A stretch of 8,619 nt of DNA from Chromatiales bacterium (lineage in GTDB: Bacteria; Pseudomonadota; Gammaproteobacteria; Chromatiales; Chromatiaceae), in the NCBI GenBank assembly GCA_022360595.1, contig JAKSCN010000198.1, positions 1 through 8,619 of the forward strand. Reading direction: 5' to 3'. A program made the translations under genes and the position numbers. Below are positions 7,363 through 8,619 of the stretch, one piece after another. The stretch's first letter is position 1. Every line of letters begins with the position of its first letter. The notes beneath the pieces are model-generated. The model worked only from the letters and a program-made list of their open reading frames with translations. It had not been told where the DNA came from and did not search any database.

Positions 7363-8253
7363 TTAACGAATCAGGGTGCCAATACCTTCGTCAGTAAACA
7401 GTTCCAGCAGCACGGCATGGTTAACCCGGCCATCGACGATCACAGAGGAACCGACCCCCGATTTGACGGCATCCAACGCCGTGGCGATTTTCGGCAACAT
7501 ACCACCATAGATGGTGCCATCGGTGATCAGTTCATCGACCGTTTCGGTCGTTAACCCGGTTAACAGGTTACCCTCTTTATCCAGCAGCCCTTTGGTATTG
7601 GTCAGCAGAATCAATTTCTCCGCCTGCAACACCGAGGCTACTCGCCCCGCCACAAGATCGGCGTTGATGTTGTAGGAGTAACCATCTTTACCCACGCCAA
7701 TCGGCGCAATCACCGGAATAAAATTACCCTGCACCAGCATATCGACGACAGAGGCATCGATACTCTCCACCTCGCCGACATGGCCGATATCGATAATCTC
7801 CGGAGCCTTCAGCTCCGGGGCGTTGCGCTTTACCACCATTTTACGGGCATGGATGAGATCGCCATCCTTACCGGTCAAACCGACGGCAGAACCACCGTGA
7901 CGATTGATCAGATTAACGATCTCCTTGTTGACCAGCCCCCCGAGAACCATCTCAACCACATCCATGGTCTCCCGGTCGGTCACTCGCATACCCTGAACAA
8001 ATTCACTCTCTTTACCCAGACGCTCCAGCAACTTGCCAATTTGCGGACCGCCGCCGTGCACCACCACCGGGTTGATGCCGACCAGCTTCATCAACACCAC
8101 ATCCCGGGCGAAGCCACTCTTGAGGTCTTCATCAACCATGGCATTACCGCCATACTTGATCACCACAGTCTTGCCACGGAACCGCTGAATATAGGGCAGC
8201 GCTTCAGTCAATACGTGCGCAACATTGTGCGCACCTTCTGCTGTCAGGCTCAT
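7363..8253 (-). CDS. argB: N-acetylglutamate kinase
   Basis: ArgB phosphorylates N-acetyl-L-glutamate with ATP, the second step of arginine synthesis. The 296-residue protein has the amino-acid kinase fold: VVIKYGGNAM with Lys33 and Gly35-36, the HGGGPQIG loop (66-73), substrate-site Arg90 in GMRVTDRETMDVVEM, VNKEIVNLINRHGGSAVGLT, IPVIAPIGVG, YNINADLVAG and GTIYGGMLPK. It carries the extra N-terminal helix (about 1-25, HVLTEALPYIQRF) found in the hexameric, arginine-inhibited enzymes such as that of Pseudomonas aeruginosa, and absent from the shorter E. coli enzyme. Feedback inhibition by arginine is therefore inferred. The ATG at 8253 has only a weak, distant ribosome site (GAG 11 nt upstream). 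slmA follows after 15 bp. Upstream is a 366 bp non-coding stretch with a hairpin 30 bp from the start codon and a repeat element. I saw no clear ArgR box. Confidence 0.98.
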   Translation of the reverse strand: MSLTAEGAHNVAHVLTEALPYIQRFRGKTVVIKYGGNAMVDEDLKSGFARDVVLMKLVGINPVVVHGGGPQIGKLLERLGKESEFVQGMRVTDRETMDVVEMVLGGLVNKEIVNLINRHGGSAVGLTGKDGDLIHARKMVVKRNAPELKAPEIIDIGHVGEVESIDASVVDMLVQGNFIPVIAPIGVGKDGYSYNINADLVAGRVASVLQAEKLILLTNTKGLLDKEGNLLTGLTTETVDELITDGTIYGGMLPKIATALDAVKSGVGSSVIVDGRVNHAVLLELFTDEGIGTLIR

Positions 8254-8275
8254 AACTTGATCAACTCACATCAAC

Positions 8276-8305
8276 AAAAGAGACACCCCGGACAAACCGG
8301 GGTGT
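8276..8305 (-). terminator. GC-rich hairpin with short U-rich tail just upstream of argB
   Basis: A perfect 9 bp stem, ACACCCCGG (8283-8291) and CCGGGGTGT (8297-8305), encloses a 5-base loop. On the minus strand it is followed by CTCTTTTG, a modest U-rich tail, so it looks like an intrinsic terminator for transcripts coming from upstream toward argB. Because it ends about 30 bp before the argB ATG, it could instead be an attenuator or a 5' stabilising hairpin in the argB leader. Confidence 0.6.
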
Positions 8306-8308
8306 TGC

Positions 8309-8360
8309 ATGATACTAAAAATCCAGGGCCTATTTACACTAATTTGATCATCACTGCCAA
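8309..8360 (-). promoter_or_regulatory. Candidate argB promoters at the edge of the repeat element
   Basis: Two weak options exist on the minus strand. First, TTGGCA (8360-8355, five of six matches to a -35) with an 18 bp spacer and TAAATA (8336-8331); this pair would be supplied by the element's own terminal repeat and point outward to argB. Second, TATCAT (8314-8309, five of six matches to a -10), without a good -35, which would start transcription at about the hairpin 8305-8283. Both are consensus matches by eye. Confidence 0.3.
8325..8356 (+). repeat. Left terminal inverted repeat of the element
   Basis: This 32 bp repeat begins AGGGCCTATTTACACTAA and ends TGATCATCACTG. It pairs with 8543-8574, with mismatches only at the eighth base (A here, G in the other copy) and at the base after GATC (A here, G in the other copy). 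This is the argB-proximal end. Confidence 0.9.
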
Positions 8361-8454
8361 TGGCCATTCTTTTGTCCGGCAAGACAGAAAGAGCGCCGTG
8401 TAGCAAGTCTACATAAGCGACTGATAACGCCGCTGGGCGAAAAAATGGCCTTGG
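8357..8454. repeat. Imperfect internal inverted repeat with nested small hairpin
   Basis: The arm CCAATGGCCATTCTTTTG with TCCGGC (8357-8380) pairs with 8432-8454, where GGCCATT and CCAA match exactly apart from one bulged T, and the remainder matches with several mismatches. The enclosed region holds a small perfect stem TGTAG/CTACA (8399-8403 and 8409-8413) around loop CAAGT. It starts directly after the left terminal repeat. Confidence 0.7.
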
Positions 8455-8478
8455 CCCTCCATAATGTTGGAAAAGGGG

Positions 8479-8543
8479 GTTAAACCTAAAAAAGCACCAA
8501 ACTGCGCTCCTCGCGCCTTGATTGGTGCTTTTTTAGGTTTAAC
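8479..8543. terminator. Perfect 22 bp inverted repeat, probable bidirectional intrinsic terminator
   Basis: Positions 8479-8500 and 8522-8543 are exact reverse complements. The core stem GCACCAA/TTGGTGC is flanked by A6 on one side and T6 on the other, so either strand gives a stem followed by U6, the classic bidirectional terminator layout. The 21-base loop holds a further GCGC/GCGC stem (8504-8507 and 8513-8516) around TCCTC. Its right arm shares base 8543 with the right terminal repeat of the element, so it is part of the same unit. Confidence 0.8.
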
Positions 8544-8574
8544 AGTGACGATCAAATTAGTGTAAACAGGCCCT
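8543..8574 (-). repeat. Right terminal inverted repeat of the element
   Basis: On the minus strand it reads AGGGCCTGTTTACACTAA and ends TGATCGTCACTG, matching the left copy at 30 of 32 positions. The flanking sequence 8575-8619 is not part of the repeat. It holds only a weak ACACC/GGTGT stem, and I see no gene in it. Confidence 0.9.
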
Positions 8575-8619
8575 AGGGGAAACACCTCAAAATGGCGGTG
8601 TCGCCTGGGGAGCGATCGC

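Larger units (their letters stand above)
8325..8574. mobile_element. MITE-like non-autonomous element with 32 bp terminal inverted repeats
   Basis: A 250 bp non-coding element is bounded by near-perfect inverted repeats (8325-8356 and 8543-8574). It has two internal inverted repeats: an imperfect one at 8357-8454 and a perfect 22 bp one at 8479-8543. No transposase is encoded. Size, long terminal repeats and strong folding fit a miniature inverted-repeat element mobilised in trans. I find no clear target-site duplication: if the ends are taken as GGGCCT, the right flank is TA and the left flank CA, one base from a TA duplication such as IS630-type elements make. The element lies between argB and whatever gene lies upstream. 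A dispersed structured RNA or REP-like repeat is the alternative. Confidence 0.65.

Noticed and set aside
7780..8403. Plus-strand 207-codon open frame crossing argB and the repeat element.
   Set aside because: It is antisense to argB for most of its length, with histidine- and threonine-rich shadow composition, and continues into the terminal repeat. argB is unmistakable on the other strand.
8479..8543. Integron attC site, because GTTAAAC and GTTTAAC boxes border the 22 bp inverted repeat.
   Set aside because: In attC the 5' box has the form RYYYAAC and the 3' box GTTRRRY; here the order is reversed (GTTAAAC first, GTTTAAC last). The perfect palindrome also lacks the bulged bases attC needs, and there is no integrase or cassette gene.
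8409..8585. Minus-strand open frame of 58 codons from GTG 8585 through the element.
   Set aside because: It runs through the terminal repeat and both strands of the terminator hairpin, has no proper ribosome site, and resembles no transposase. Only one TAG separates it from a further open stretch to the other end, which is curious but fits chance in a short element.

Overview
The window comes from a gammaproteobacterium outside the enteric group. MlaF, MlaE, PyrE, SlmA and ArgB all read as clear gammaproteobacterial orthologues. The argB-slmA pair facing pyrE resembles the coaBC-dut-algC-argB / slmA-pyrE neighbourhood of pseudomonads and Chromatiales-like bacteria. A sulfur-oxidiser or Chromatiales relative is my guess from context, not something the sequence proves. 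Most of the window is ordinary, compact core genome.

Layout: positions 1-2082 (minus strand) hold the start of an mla operon in the order mlaF, mlaE, mlaD. mlaD runs off the left edge. These genes encode the inner-membrane ATPase, permease and MCE subunit that move phospholipid between the inner and outer membranes. About 250 bp of promoter-bearing spacer follow. Positions 2336-4895 (minus strand) hold a tightly coupled operon: an AmpG-like permease, a DsbD_2/TauE-SafE-like membrane protein, and a small protein whose N-terminus resembles DUF72/YecE. Its genes are joined by TAATG and TGATG stop/start overlaps. A 155 bp divergent spacer separates this operon from pyrE (5051-5692, plus strand), which is followed by an exported DUF4124 coiled-coil protein (5718-6743). 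On the minus strand argB (8253-7363) is followed after 15 bp by slmA (7347-6766), which converges on the DUF4124 gene with a 22 bp gap.

The unusual part is the non-coding right end, 8254-8619. It contains a compact element of about 250 bp (8325-8574), bounded by 32 bp terminal inverted repeats with only two mismatches. Inside are an imperfect inverted repeat (8357-8454) and a perfect 22 bp inverted repeat with A6/T6 tracts (8479-8543) that looks like a bidirectional intrinsic terminator. The three arms could close into a three-way-junction fold. It looks like a MITE-type non-autonomous mobile element or a dispersed structured repeat. A further 9 bp GC-rich hairpin (8283-8305) lies between this element and argB, so argB is shielded from upstream transcription and must be transcribed from within or next to the element, or depend on read-through.

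Functionally the window combines envelope maintenance (Mla, AmpG), pyrimidine and arginine biosynthesis (PyrE, ArgB), division-site control (SlmA), and three poorly characterised proteins. I saw no rRNA, tRNA, CRISPR array, intact transposase or defence system.
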